In this document: positions 9,671-19,163 of the stretch, one piece after another
How positions within the stretch are numbered: position 1 is the first letter of the stretch
How the letters are laid out: each line of letters begins with the position of its first letter
DNA from: Nostoc linckia FACHB-104
GTDB lineage: Bacteria; Cyanobacteriota; Cyanobacteriia; Cyanobacteriales; Nostocaceae
Length of the DNA: 64,000 bases
Assembly: GCF_014696615.1 (NCBI RefSeq)
Contig: NZ_JACJQJ010000005.1
Span: forward strand, 154,300 to 218,299
Reading direction: 5' to 3'
Position numbers and translations under genes: made by a program
Notes under the pieces: generated by a model
Seen by the model: only the letters and a program-made list of their open reading frames with translations
Database searches by the model: none
What the model was told of the DNA's origin: nothing

Positions 9671-9708
9671 TATTATTGATAATTATTCAGGAAAAATTAT
9701 CAATAATA
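9671..9708. repeat. perfect 14-bp inverted repeat between wzc-like and fkbM genes
   Basis: TATTATTGATAATT (9671-9684) and AATTATCAATAATA (9695-9708) are exact reverse complements around a 10-nt loop. All A/T except one pair, so it is a weak terminator at best. It lies inside the probable polysaccharide operon and could set the relative mRNA level of the kinase and the downstream genes. Confidence 0.55.
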
Positions 9709-9866
9709 AGTGATCGCTCAAGTCACATAAATTTGAATTTATACCAAGTCGCAACTCGTGGCAACATATGGATTCACAGAACCCATAATCACACAGGATA
9801 TTAATCGACACAATACAAATTCAACCTATGAATAAAGTTATTTAAAAATTTCATTTTTCATGCTTG

Positions 9867-12059
9867 CTAAATACGAATTTTGGGCACATTCACTTCTACT
9901 TTGCCATTTTTATCCTTATCTTTTGCTCCGTAATAGCTCTTCGCATAGTAGCCACCGTAACTACTCTGAGCAGTCACACCATTAGCTACCATGCCCAGAA
10001 CTTGATGACCAGACTGCTCTAACAGTAGCTTACTAGCATTTACCGATGCAGCGTTAGCGACACCGGGACGCACAACCAACAAAATCCCATCCACTAACTT
10101 GCCTAACATTAGTGCATCAGCAACTACAGTCAAAGGTGGACAGTCGATAATTACAAAGTCATATTCTTTGGTTGCTTGTTGAATAAATGTAGCAATGCGT
10201 TGAGAATTTAAAAGTGCAACGGGGTTAGGTGGAATTGTCCCAGCAGTAATAATATCTAGAGTCATCAAAGCTTCTTTGGCCGTAGTTTGCCACTCAGCTT
10301 GACCCACTAAAATATTACTTAGCCCTACAAGATTGTTTTGTTCCCAAATTTTATGCTGACGGGGGCGACGCATATCTCCATCTACTAATAATACTCGCCG
10401 TCCTAGTTGGGCTACTGCTACTGCTAAGTTAGCAGCAACAAAGGATTTACCCTCGCCAGGAATTGAACTACTGAGCGCAATCACTTTCAGCATCTTATCA
10501 GAAATGCTGAAACTCAAATTAGTTTGCAGCATCTCAAAAGCTGATGACACAGGCGAATAGGGATTGTTGAGTACAGGTAATTCTTGTTCGCCCTCACCTT
10601 CAGTATTTTTATCTTTTTCAGATAATGGAATTGCACCCAGCAAAGGATATTCCAAAATTCGCTTGGCTTCTTCCACTGTCTTGAGAGAATTATCAATAGA
10701 TTCCAACACCAACGCTGTACCTGCACCCAAGACAATGCCTAATAATCCTCCTAAGGCCAAGTTCAAAGGGATAACCGGAGAAACAGACTTATCAGGAACT
10801 AAAGCTTCAGAGATGATCCGCGCATTACCAACATTTTGGTTTTCTACGACTTCAACTTCCTGTAATTGCTTTGACAGTTGTTCATATGTAACTTGTGCTA
10901 CCTTCAACTGTCGTTGTAGCTGTAGCTGTTGCTGCTCAAGCCGGGGTAAGCTATCCAATCGCTCTTTGTTTACTATAAATGTCTGCTGTAATTCCGCTAC
11001 TTGGTTAGCTAATGCTAAATGTTCGACTTCCGACTTAACTAACTCTTCAGTTAAAGTCTGCTTGAGTTTGCCGATTTGCAAATTCTGCTCTGGCATATAC
11101 TCAGAATCACCTATAGTTTGAGCAACTCTCCCTTCCAGTTGCTTTCTTAGGGCTATTTCTTTCCTCTCTAAATTGATAATTGTCGGGTTATCTTCTGTAA
11201 AACGAGTCTGCGCCACTGCTAACTCGTCTTGCACTTTTTGGTATTCTGTTAGTACTTGCTGTACGGCAGGAGATTGGCTTAATGTTGTGAGTTCCACAGC
11301 TTTTTCACTACTCAATTGCATTTGATTTTGCAAAGATTGAGAGCGAGTTTTTGCTGCTGTGAGTTCACCTTGGGTTTTGGTAATTTCTTCTGCTAAATCT
11401 TTTAGCGCTTCTACCCCAACTTTAGCTTCAACATCGAGCGCTATTACTTTATTTTTTTCTTTAAATCGGCGTAAGGCCAATTCAGCTTTCAAAACTCTTG
11501 TTTCAACTTCCGGCAATTGCTTAGTTAAAAATTCTCTTGCAGATCTAGCCTCTGCACGGTTAGTGCGAACATTACTTTCTAAGTAATATTCCATTAGGGA
11601 ATTAATAACAGTAGCCGCTTCTTGAGGATTTGTACTTCGGTAAGAAAGCTGCATGACATCAGTTCCGCGGATAGTCTTAAGTTTAAGTATTTTGAGAAAC
11701 TTTTCGATTGTGAGCGGTTTACCCCATTGATCCTTGAGATTAAGGCTGGTAATAGTTTTTTGGACGATAGGGTTTGAGCGGACTACTTCTGCTTCTGTAT
11801 CCACTGGATTGCTGAGGTTGGTCAGACCGCTGAGTTCTCCTACCTGTGCTGAAATACCTGTGAGTGATGAGACACCATTCTGCTTGTCGAATAAGAGTTT
11901 GGCTTGCGATTCGTAGACTGGTTTTTGGAGGAAGGTGACTAGGGTTGTCAAGCCAAACACAGAGCCAATGACAACTGTGGTTACTGGCCAACGCCTTTTT
12001 ATAATTGTCCAGTACTGTTGGACATCAATCACGTCACGCTCTTCTTGCTTAGTAGGCAT
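9867..12059 (-). CDS. Wzc-type polysaccharide co-polymerase with C-terminal tyrosine kinase
   Basis: Predicted 730-residue inner-membrane protein that controls chain length and export of the polysaccharide. An N-terminal Wzz domain starts DVQQYWTIIKRRWP, followed by a transmembrane helix (about 25-45), a long coiled-coil periplasmic part (about 170-410) and a second helix near 440-460. The BY-kinase domain has Walker A GEGKS (Lys at about 538), Walker A' VLLVDGDMRRP and Walker B FVIIDCPPL. The tail is Tyr-rich (SSYGGYYAKSYYG), the usual autophosphorylation cluster. I start at ATG 12059 because the family begins just before the Wzz domain; upstream in-frame codons to 12131 look non-coding. First gene of the minus arm. 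Confidence 0.9.
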   Translation of the reverse strand: MPTKQEERDVIDVQQYWTIIKRRWPVTTVVIGSVFGLTTLVTFLQKPVYESQAKLLFDKQNGVSSLTGISAQVGELSGLTNLSNPVDTEAEVVRSNPIVQKTITSLNLKDQWGKPLTIEKFLKILKLKTIRGTDVMQLSYRSTNPQEAATVINSLMEYYLESNVRTNRAEARSAREFLTKQLPEVETRVLKAELALRRFKEKNKVIALDVEAKVGVEALKDLAEEITKTQGELTAAKTRSQSLQNQMQLSSEKAVELTTLSQSPAVQQVLTEYQKVQDELAVAQTRFTEDNPTIINLERKEIALRKQLEGRVAQTIGDSEYMPEQNLQIGKLKQTLTEELVKSEVEHLALANQVAELQQTFIVNKERLDSLPRLEQQQLQLQRQLKVAQVTYEQLSKQLQEVEVVENQNVGNARIISEALVPDKSVSPVIPLNLALGGLLGIVLGAGTALVLESIDNSLKTVEEAKRILEYPLLGAIPLSEKDKNTEGEGEQELPVLNNPYSPVSSAFEMLQTNLSFSISDKMLKVIALSSSIPGEGKSFVAANLAVAVAQLGRRVLLVDGDMRRPRQHKIWEQNNLVGLSNILVGQAEWQTTAKEALMTLDIITAGTIPPNPVALLNSQRIATFIQQATKEYDFVIIDCPPLTVVADALMLGKLVDGILLVVRPGVANAASVNASKLLLEQSGHQVLGMVANGVTAQSSYGGYYAKSYYGAKDKDKNGKVEVNVPKIRI

Positions 12060-12778
12060 AAATAATATCCCGAAAAACCAAATATCCATTAGGCTGGCGC
12101 TGTTTTCTATGCCAACACAATTAACTACCAAACCAAATTAATCGAGGATGGCTAGTCTTGCTATGAATCAGAAATATTTTCCAAATACTCTGAGCGGAAA
12201 CTCTCTCTCAAATGTCCTGATTCCCAAAACGTCCCGATTATTCTATACTAATTCCTGTTCTTTATTCACCATAAATACTATGTTTGTGAAAGTCATTGGT
12301 ATTTATAAGAACATTTTATCCTAAATTAGTCAACAGATAAATATTACTGATTAAAAACTCATAATTCTAATAATATTTATACTTAAACTTGACTAAAAAT
12401 AATCGGTAAAGCACCCGTTACATAGAGGCAGAGGCTCTGTGTAATAAGTATATACCTTGACACAAAAATATCTATAGAAAAGCTACTAAGAAATTACAAG
12501 TTATGTAAACTAATTGTTATAAAAATAACTCTATATATGTTAAATTTGTTTGTAATTTTTCTTTGTAATTAAAGGGACTAGTTATTATCCCTGAAACACT
12601 TAAAATACTCTTAAACGGAAACTGAGCTAATCAACTTTGCCAAATTTGTAGAGGAAAATTGGCAACTGGCAATCAATCCTTTAATTCGATGAATACTCAG
12701 GGTTAAGCATATTTAAGCAGCAAAAATCTACTACCTATAGCTCGTTTACTTCGGAATTAAGAGTAGTATAAAATATTT
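12060..12778. promoter_or_regulatory. shared 700-bp control region between the two polysaccharide arms
   Basis: AT-rich spacer separating the divergent wzc-like and sugar-phosphate transferase genes. A stem with one mismatch (ACATAGAG / CTCTGTGT, about 12419-12443) is the only obvious structure. Both arms must start here, so promoters and regulator sites are expected, but I cannot assign them from sequence. Confidence 0.5.
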
Positions 12779-14197
12779 ATGTTCAATATACCATTTCACA
12801 CTTACAGGGGAAGCGTCCAATTAATTACAATCCCACGCTTCATGCCTGTATTACTTTTGGTAGGAGATATTTTTGGTCTAGTTGTCTGTTTAGGAGTTGC
12901 TTTTTGGTTGCGCCTAGGTCAGGCAATTGCAGGGTTTGATGGAGTAGTTTGCGGATTTATGCTGCTGGTACTGGCAGGTCTTTATCTTGCAGATACTTAT
13001 CATCCCGATACACAAGTAGCAGGTTTGCGTGCTCCTGCGCGTATCCTAATAGTTAGTTTCATAGTTGCTGCTATTACTTCTACCCTAATTTACATAACTG
13101 GAACTTGGGGACAGCATCCGTTGCTAGGAAGAGGCATTTTGCTAGTCAGTCTGGGAATATTTACCATCTGGGCGGTGATTTTAAGATTATGGGCAGTTAA
13201 GTGGTTGCGATCGCACGCCGAGCAAAGTCAGTGGTTGATGCTGGGAGGTGGCGAGAGTGGGATGAAATTTGCCCAAATGTTCCTAGAACATAACCCATTA
13301 GGGCGCTTGGTAGTACTTGCGGAAGCTAGTCAAGACATAGCTGAATTAGCAAAAACAGAATCGCATCTGAGTTACGGTGGTGGACTGAATAACTTACCTG
13401 CTTGGATGCAGCAGCCTTTGTCAGGGGTAGTAGTTGCAACCCCAAAGGATTTTTCTGATATCCAGGTACAGCAGTTGATGCAACTCAGGCTGCAAGGTAT
13501 TCCGACTTACAGGTTACCAGATATTTGCGAAACTCTATGGTATAAACTTCCTTCATCAGTGCTGGAAGATAGCTGGTTAGCTTTTAGTGCTGGCTTTAAC
13601 CTAGTACCTGGTGGTATAAGTTTGAAGGTGAAGGGGGTCATAGACCTAATATTGGCAAGCCTATTACTGATATTTTTATTTCCCTTGATGCTATTGGCAA
13701 TGCTGGCTATCAAGTTGGATAGTCCGGGCCCAATTTTTTACAGTCAAGTACGCACAGGGTTATACAGTAAACCATTTAGGGTTTACAAATTTCGGTCTAT
13801 GTATCAAGATGCTGAGAAGCGGGGTGCACAATGGGCAAGCCAACGCGATCCGCGAATTACCAGGGTAGGGTATTGGCTGCGAGTTTTACGGATTGACGAA
13901 CTACCACAGATTTTTAATGTGTTGAGGGGAGATATGAGTCTAATTGGCCCTCGTCCTGAACGACCAGAGTTTGATATTAAACTCAAAGAAGCGATTCCAT
14001 ATTATGAACTACGTTATTTAGTCAAACCTGGAATTACTGGTTGGGCACAGGTACTTTATCCTTACGGTGCTTCAGTTGAGGATGCTGCCCAAAAGCTAGC
14101 TTACGACCTCTATTACATTAAAAATTATTCTTTATGGTTAGATATTGCGATCGCCTTTAAAACTGTCAGGGTCGTTTTGTTAGGTAAAGGTAGATGA
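12779..14197 (+). CDS. undecaprenyl-phosphate sugar phosphotransferase (initiating enzyme)
   Basis: Predicted 472-residue polyprenyl glycosylphosphotransferase (WcaJ/WbaP type) that loads the first sugar-1-phosphate onto undecaprenyl phosphate. Four hydrophobic helices occupy residues 20-130, a Rossmann-like CoA-binding middle domain 150-260, then one more helix (about 285-310) and the bacterial sugar transferase domain: SPGPIFYSQVRTG, YKFRSM, LRVLRIDELPQIFNVLRGDM, SLIGPRPERPEF and KPGITGWAQV. These are the conserved catalytic blocks. Its stop overlaps the start of the epimerase gene by 4 nt (ATGA), so both are translationally coupled. Confidence 0.92.
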   Translation: MFNIPFHTYRGSVQLITIPRFMPVLLLVGDIFGLVVCLGVAFWLRLGQAIAGFDGVVCGFMLLVLAGLYLADTYHPDTQVAGLRAPARILIVSFIVAAITSTLIYITGTWGQHPLLGRGILLVSLGIFTIWAVILRLWAVKWLRSHAEQSQWLMLGGGESGMKFAQMFLEHNPLGRLVVLAEASQDIAELAKTESHLSYGGGLNNLPAWMQQPLSGVVVATPKDFSDIQVQQLMQLRLQGIPTYRLPDICETLWYKLPSSVLEDSWLAFSAGFNLVPGGISLKVKGVIDLILASLLLIFLFPLMLLAMLAIKLDSPGPIFYSQVRTGLYSKPFRVYKFRSMYQDAEKRGAQWASQRDPRITRVGYWLRVLRIDELPQIFNVLRGDMSLIGPRPERPEFDIKLKEAIPYYELRYLVKPGITGWAQVLYPYGASVEDAAQKLAYDLYYIKNYSLWLDIAIAFKTVRVVLLGKGR

Positions 14198-15273
14198 AAA
14201 CGAAAGTATTAGTAACTGGCGGTGCAGGTTATATTGGTTCCCATGTCGTGCGCCAATTAGGGGAAGCTGGTTATGATGTGGTGGTGTACGACAATTGTTC
14301 TACAGGTTCACCCAAAGCCGTACTAAATGGTGAGTTAATTATTGGTGATTTAGCAGATACAGACCGTCTTTACCAAGTTTTTGCCAAACACCGATTCAGT
14401 GCAGTGTTGCACTTTGCTGCTAGTTTAATTGTACCAGAATCAGTTGCTCACCCTCTTGACTACTATAGTAACAACACACGTAATACTCTAAATTTATTAC
14501 GGTGCTGTAACGTTCTAGACGTTAACCAATTTATTTTTTCTAGTACAGCCGCTGTTTACGGAGAACCAGAAGAAAACCCAGTTACCGAATCTACACCTAC
14601 TTTACCGATTAACCCCTATGGACGCTCAAAGCTGATGAGTGAATGGCTGATTCAAGACCACAGTTTAGCGTCTCGACTGCGATATGTAACTTTGCGATAT
14701 TTTAATGTAGGTGGTGCCGATCCAGGTGGGCGACTGGGGCAAAGTTTACGTAATGTAACACACTTAATTGCAGCCGCTTGTAATGCAGCTCTTAAACGTC
14801 AGCCGGAAGTTAAAATTTTTGGCACAGATTTTCCTACTCCTGATGGGACGGGAATTCGGGATTATATTCACGTTGAAGACTTAGCCTCTGCCCATGTGGA
14901 TGCTTTACGCTATTTAGAAGCGGGTGGAGAAAGCCAAACTCTCAATTGCGGCTATGGCAAAGGCTACAGTGTGCGCCAAGTGATTGAGAGAGTAAAGGCA
15001 ATTTCTGGTGTAGACTTCCCTGTGATTGAAGCTGAACGTCGTCCTGGAGATCCAGCTTGTGTGACAGCTTGTGCCGATAAAATCCGTCGGGTATTGGGTT
15101 GGCAACCCCAGTATAATGACTTGGATACCATAGTCCATACGACTTTGGCTTGGGAAATGCAACAAGAAAATCTGCGTTCGGTAACAGGAACTAGGCAGAA
15201 GCTAGTATTAATTAATAAGGAAAGACCTGTAAGATCTAAAATTGCTGAAATTGCTTATCGGCTACCACAGTAG
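14194..15273 (+). CDS. galE: UDP-glucose 4-epimerase
   Basis: Predicted 359-residue SDR-type epimerase that interconverts UDP-glucose and UDP-galactose. It has the NAD-binding G-G-A-G-Y-I-G-S-H motif at residues 9-17, the catalytic Ser in FSSTAAVYGEP and the Tyr-x3-Lys in YGRSKLMSEW, and the GalE-type RYFNVGGADP and GTGIRDYIHVEDLA blocks. It is about 25 residues longer than typical GalE because of a variable tail. The ATGA overlap with the phosphotransferase gene ties it to the polysaccharide pathway, where it probably supplies a nucleotide sugar. Confidence 0.93.
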   Translation: MKTKVLVTGGAGYIGSHVVRQLGEAGYDVVVYDNCSTGSPKAVLNGELIIGDLADTDRLYQVFAKHRFSAVLHFAASLIVPESVAHPLDYYSNNTRNTLNLLRCCNVLDVNQFIFSSTAAVYGEPEENPVTESTPTLPINPYGRSKLMSEWLIQDHSLASRLRYVTLRYFNVGGADPGGRLGQSLRNVTHLIAAACNAALKRQPEVKIFGTDFPTPDGTGIRDYIHVEDLASAHVDALRYLEAGGESQTLNCGYGKGYSVRQVIERVKAISGVDFPVIEAERRPGDPACVTACADKIRRVLGWQPQYNDLDTIVHTTLAWEMQQENLRSVTGTRQKLVLINKERPVRSKIAEIAYRLPQ

Positions 15274-15313
15274 AGTTTCATCAATCAATGTAGAAGAAGG
15301 CTGATGGAAACTT
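15271..15313. terminator. candidate bidirectional terminator between galE and pgsA
   Basis: AGAGTTTCATCA and TGATGGAAACTTT form an imperfect inverted repeat with an 18-nt loop in the 54-bp gap between two convergent genes. The position suggests termination for both; the stem has one bulge. Confidence 0.4.
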
Positions 15314-15327
15314 TGAGTACCAGCAGT

Positions 15328-15834
15328 TTAATCAGATGCGGGTAGCAGATAAATTGCCCCAGAGATTAATGTCAGAATTACGGAAACCCAAAATGCAGTT
15401 ATGGCTGGGATTTGCCAATCTGCTGATAAGGGTGCAATTAAAAGTGCGATCGCAATAATTTGACTAACGGTTTTGAGTTTACCCCAAATATTCGCCCCGG
15501 TAATTTGAGTTTGATTCACCCGCCAACCTGCGATCGCTAGTTCTCGCGCCAAGATGAGAAACACTCCCCAAGCGGGGACTTTACCTAATTCAATCAACAC
15601 CATTAACGGCGCAAGTACTAAAAATTTATCAACTAAAGGGTCAAGAAATTTGCCTAAATCGCTAATTTGGTTGAGTTTACGTGCTAAATAGCCGTCTAAC
15701 CAATCGGTTAATGCAGCTACTAAAAAGATTGTTAGGCATATCCATTTGGCTTCGTTGGTAGGATTGTATAAGCCATAAAGGAGAAATGGTATTCCTAATA
15801 AGCGCGAAAAAGTAATCCAGTTGGGTATGGTCAT
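15328..15834 (-). CDS. pgsA: CDP-diacylglycerol--glycerol-3-phosphate 3-phosphatidyltransferase
   Basis: Predicted 168-residue membrane enzyme of phosphatidylglycerol synthesis. The CDP-alcohol phosphotransferase signature D-x2-D-G-x2-A-R-x8-G-x3-D-x3-D is complete: DWLDGYLARKL then GKFLDPLVDK at about residues 43-70. Four to five hydrophobic helices surround it and the N-terminus NWITFSRLLGIPFLL is typical for PgsA. Start at ATG 15834; an in-frame TTG six bases earlier is less likely. Confidence 0.93.
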   Translation of the reverse strand: MTIPNWITFSRLLGIPFLLYGLYNPTNEAKWICLTIFLVAALTDWLDGYLARKLNQISDLGKFLDPLVDKFLVLAPLMVLIELGKVPAWGVFLILARELAIAGWRVNQTQITGANIWGKLKTVSQIIAIALLIAPLSADWQIPAITAFWVSVILTLISGAIYLLPASD

Positions 15835-15907
15835 CAGCAATTCTAAATTATATTGAAATTAAAACTCGCAACTTCTTAATTTTATTGGTATTCTGGCATC
15901 CACAGTT

Positions 15908-16117
15908 CTAAATTGTATCTGGATCGATATTCAACTCTTGCAACTTAATAGCTAATCTTTTTGCTTTTTGTTGAGCAATTTCTTTTTGCTGACGTTCTTA
16001 TTCTTCGTTTTCCCAGGGAGGTTCATCAGAGGATAAATCACCTGGAGGAAAGATAATATTTTCTGTGATGTCCTCGATAGCGACTGGGGTAGTCTCTAAG
16101 TCTTTAGCCAGGGACAT
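15908..16117 (-). pseudogene. relic of a Uma2-family (DUF820) gene with the middle deleted
   Basis: Read on the minus strand from ATG 16117, the frame gives a typical Uma2 N-terminus (IIFPPGDLSSDEPP) and hits a stop at 15998-16000. In the same frame directly after the stop comes a typical Uma2 C-terminus (ERQQKEIAQQKAKRL ... LNIDPDTI) ending at TAG 15908-15910. The whole nuclease-fold core between the two ends is gone. Uma2 genes are highly multiplied in filamentous cyanobacteria, so loss of one copy is plausible. Not expected to be functional. Confidence 0.72.
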
Positions 16118-16245
16118 GATTTCGCTGATGTATTGGTAGTTTATGGGTTTATTTTAACCCTCGCTAGAGAAGAGCGATCGCTTGATATAAATGCCATAGG
16201 CAGTGTAATCTGCTATACACAGCCCAGTCTACACAAAGTAAATAT

Positions 16246-19002
16246 ATGTATCTCAGCTGGAAATATATTTCAACGGTTACGGCGATTTTGCTGGCGCTAT
16301 GTTTGCCTGTATCAGAAATTATTATCGGCACAAAGAGTGCATTAGCGCAGACATCACCAAACTCTAAAGTAGAAGCCAATACGCTTTCCCAAGAGGCGGG
16401 GAAGTTATTACGTCAAGGAAAATTTTTAGAAGCATTGGAGTTATTGAAAAAAGCCTTAGCGATTCGCCAAAGTATCAAAGATAGAATGGGTGAGAGTTTT
16501 TCTCTCATTAGTATTGGTAAAGTTTATAGCAAAATTGGACAGTATCCCCAGGCTATAACAGCTTATCAACAAGCTTTGGCAATTCGTAGAGAAATTGGTG
16601 CGAAAGCAGGTGAAGTTGATGTGCTTTATAAAATTGCCGAGGTTTATGACAAAATTGGGCAGTATCCCCAAGCGTTGGAATACTATCAACAAGCATTAAA
16701 CATTGCTAAAACGGTTGGCTCTCGCACTGCAGAAAGCGATACTCTAAATGGGATAGGTTCTGCTTACAGAAGTGTAGGGCAATATGCTAAAGCTTTAGAC
16801 TATCATCAACAAGCTTTAACTATTGCTAGAAAAACTAACGACCAAATCGAAGAAGCAGAAAGCTTGAATAAAATTGGCGTAGTTTACCGACATTTAGGTG
16901 AATATAACAAAGCCTTGGAGTTATATCAGCAAGCATTAGCTATTACTAAAAAAATTGGCGATCGCTTACTTGAAGGTGATACTTTGGGTAACATCGGCGT
17001 AGTGTATGATTATGCTGGTCAGTATGCTCAAGCTTTAAATTATTATCAGCAGGCTTTCAATATTTTTCAACAACTCCGCAATCAGCAGTTAGTAGGAATA
17101 ACGCTAAATAATCTGGGCAGCGTTCATCACAGTCTTGGTAAATATGCGAATGCCTTAGATTTATATCAACAAGCTTTAACTATTACTAGAGAAGGTGGTT
17201 CTCGTACTACCGAGGCTAGTATTTTGGTTAATATGGGGTTACTTTATCGCCATCAAAATGATTATCCTAAAGCTTGGGATGTGTATCAACAAGCTTTAGC
17301 AATCCAACGGGAAATAGGTGATAAACCAGGAGAAAGTATCACCTTAAGTAACTTAGGGACTTTATTAGAAAGACAGCAAAAACCAGAATTAGCCATTACA
17401 TTCTATAAACAATCTGTAAATGTTACTGAAGATATTCGTCGTTCTATACGTGTTTTACCAAGAAATCTCCAGAAATCATACACTGATAATGTAGCTGGTA
17501 AATATCGCCGTTTGGCTGATTTATTGCTGCGACAAAATCGCCTAGTGGAAGCACAACAAATACTAGATTTACTCAAAATCCAAGAAGCAGATGAATATCT
17601 GAATCAGGTAAGCGAGAAGCCAAACAACTCTCAGCAGATTGATTTACTTACCGAAGAACAAAAAATCGTTTCTCAGCTACAGACAATCCAAGGTAAAGAA
17701 ATATCATTAGGAAAACAACTTGTAGCCTTAAGACAAACTTGCCAAAATCAATGTGCTACTCCTCAGAAACAGCGTATTGCAGAACTAGAAGCACTGCAAC
17801 AGCAAACTCGTCAACAATTTAATACTTTTATTAATAGCACTGATGTTAAATCATTAGTCAGCCAATTAAATGCAACTGCTAAAGAGCAAAATCTGCGCCT
17901 TTCGCATTTGAATAAATTACGCAGTAATCTGCCAAAAGATACTGTTTTACTATATCCTTTGGTTTTAGATGATAGATTAGAACTCATTTTAGTTTCTAAT
18001 TATGCGCCACCAGTACATCGAACTGTCGCAATTAAAAAACAAGAATTAAATCAAAAGATAGCACAATTACGTCAAGCAATAACTCAGCGTGGTATCAATC
18101 CTAAACCATCTGCTAGTCAACTTTATGAATGGTTGATTAAACCTATAGAGTTAGACTTAAAAGAAGCACAAGCGAAAACAATTATTTATGCACCGGATGC
18201 ACAGCTGCGTTATCTGCCTTTATCAGCTTTATATGATGGTCAACAATGGCTAATACAACGCTTTGCTATTTACAATATTACTGCTGCGAGTATTGATGAT
18301 TTAAAAACTCAACGCCAAACTAATTTACGTGCTTTAGCAGGTGCATTTAGCCAAGGTAGTTATAGTTTTCAAGTAGGTTCACAAAATTATAACTTTGATG
18401 GTTTGATTTATGCGGGTAAAGAAGTAGAAGTTTTGTCTAGAATTATTCAAAATACTACTAAAGTTTTAGATAAAGATTTTTCTCCCAATGCTATTGTTCC
18501 GAAATTAAATAATTACAATATAGTACATTTAGCAACTCACGCAACATTTACACCAGGAAAACCGGAAGAGTCGTTTATTTTATTTGGTAATGGTGAAAGA
18601 GTTACTTTGCGGGATGTAGAAAATTGGAACCTACCCAATGTAGATTTAATTGTGCTGAGTGCTTGCGAAACCGGAGTTGGTGACAAGTTAGGTAATGGTG
18701 AAGAAATTTTAGGTTTTGGATATCTCATGCAACTAGCAGGTGCAAAAAGTACTGTTGCATCATTATGGGTTGTTGATGATGGTGGTACTCAGGCTTTAAT
18801 GAACGAATTTTATGCTGCGTTAAAAAATCCCAGCATTAGTAAATCTCAGGCGATTAGACAAGCACAATTAGCTTTGATAACAGGAAATTTTCAGTTTTTG
18901 GATAAGGTGAGAAATCAAATTAATACAACAGCAAATACTAGTGTAGATTTTAGCCATCCCTATTACTGGGCACCATTTATTTTAATTGGTAATGGACTGT
19001 GA
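16246..19002 (+). CDS. exported TPR-repeat protein with C-terminal CHAT (caspase-like) protease domain
   Basis: Predicted 918-residue protein. A signal peptide occupies residues 1-35 (cleavage after A-L-A). About nine TPR units of 40 residues follow at 45-410, each with a YQQALAI-type helix. A helical linker precedes the CHAT domain, about 600-918. The caspase-type dyad is intact: His765 in HLATHATF and Cys807 in LSACETGVGD. Other landmarks are APDAQLRYLPLSALYDG, ASLWVVDDGG and the closing HPYYWAPFILIGNG. CHAT domains are peptidases of the separase/caspase clan; substrates in cyanobacteria are mostly unknown. The signal peptide implies action outside the cytoplasm. Confidence 0.9.
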   Translation: MYLSWKYISTVTAILLALCLPVSEIIIGTKSALAQTSPNSKVEANTLSQEAGKLLRQGKFLEALELLKKALAIRQSIKDRMGESFSLISIGKVYSKIGQYPQAITAYQQALAIRREIGAKAGEVDVLYKIAEVYDKIGQYPQALEYYQQALNIAKTVGSRTAESDTLNGIGSAYRSVGQYAKALDYHQQALTIARKTNDQIEEAESLNKIGVVYRHLGEYNKALELYQQALAITKKIGDRLLEGDTLGNIGVVYDYAGQYAQALNYYQQAFNIFQQLRNQQLVGITLNNLGSVHHSLGKYANALDLYQQALTITREGGSRTTEASILVNMGLLYRHQNDYPKAWDVYQQALAIQREIGDKPGESITLSNLGTLLERQQKPELAITFYKQSVNVTEDIRRSIRVLPRNLQKSYTDNVAGKYRRLADLLLRQNRLVEAQQILDLLKIQEADEYLNQVSEKPNNSQQIDLLTEEQKIVSQLQTIQGKEISLGKQLVALRQTCQNQCATPQKQRIAELEALQQQTRQQFNTFINSTDVKSLVSQLNATAKEQNLRLSHLNKLRSNLPKDTVLLYPLVLDDRLELILVSNYAPPVHRTVAIKKQELNQKIAQLRQAITQRGINPKPSASQLYEWLIKPIELDLKEAQAKTIIYAPDAQLRYLPLSALYDGQQWLIQRFAIYNITAASIDDLKTQRQTNLRALAGAFSQGSYSFQVGSQNYNFDGLIYAGKEVEVLSRIIQNTTKVLDKDFSPNAIVPKLNNYNIVHLATHATFTPGKPEESFILFGNGERVTLRDVENWNLPNVDLIVLSACETGVGDKLGNGEEILGFGYLMQLAGAKSTVASLWVVDDGGTQALMNEFYAALKNPSISKSQAIRQAQLALITGNFQFLDKVRNQINTTANTSVDFSHPYYWAPFILIGNGL

Positions 19003-19021
19003 GTGGGGGGATGAGGGGAGA

Positions 19022-19096
19022 ATAGCAATTACTCATTACCCATTCCCCATTACCCATTACCCATTCCCCATTACCCATTCCCCATTCCCCATTCCC
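19022..19096. repeat. ATTACCC/ATTCCCC short tandem repeat block
   Basis: About ten copies of a 7-bp unit alternating ATTACCC and ATTCCCC lie between the CHAT gene and aspA. STRR class; no coding potential seen. Confidence 0.85.
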
Positions 19097-19163
19097 AAAC
19101 ACCAAATCTCTGCCTAACCGTGGGATGATCTGTGTTCTGAGATTCTCTAAAATCATACTTACC

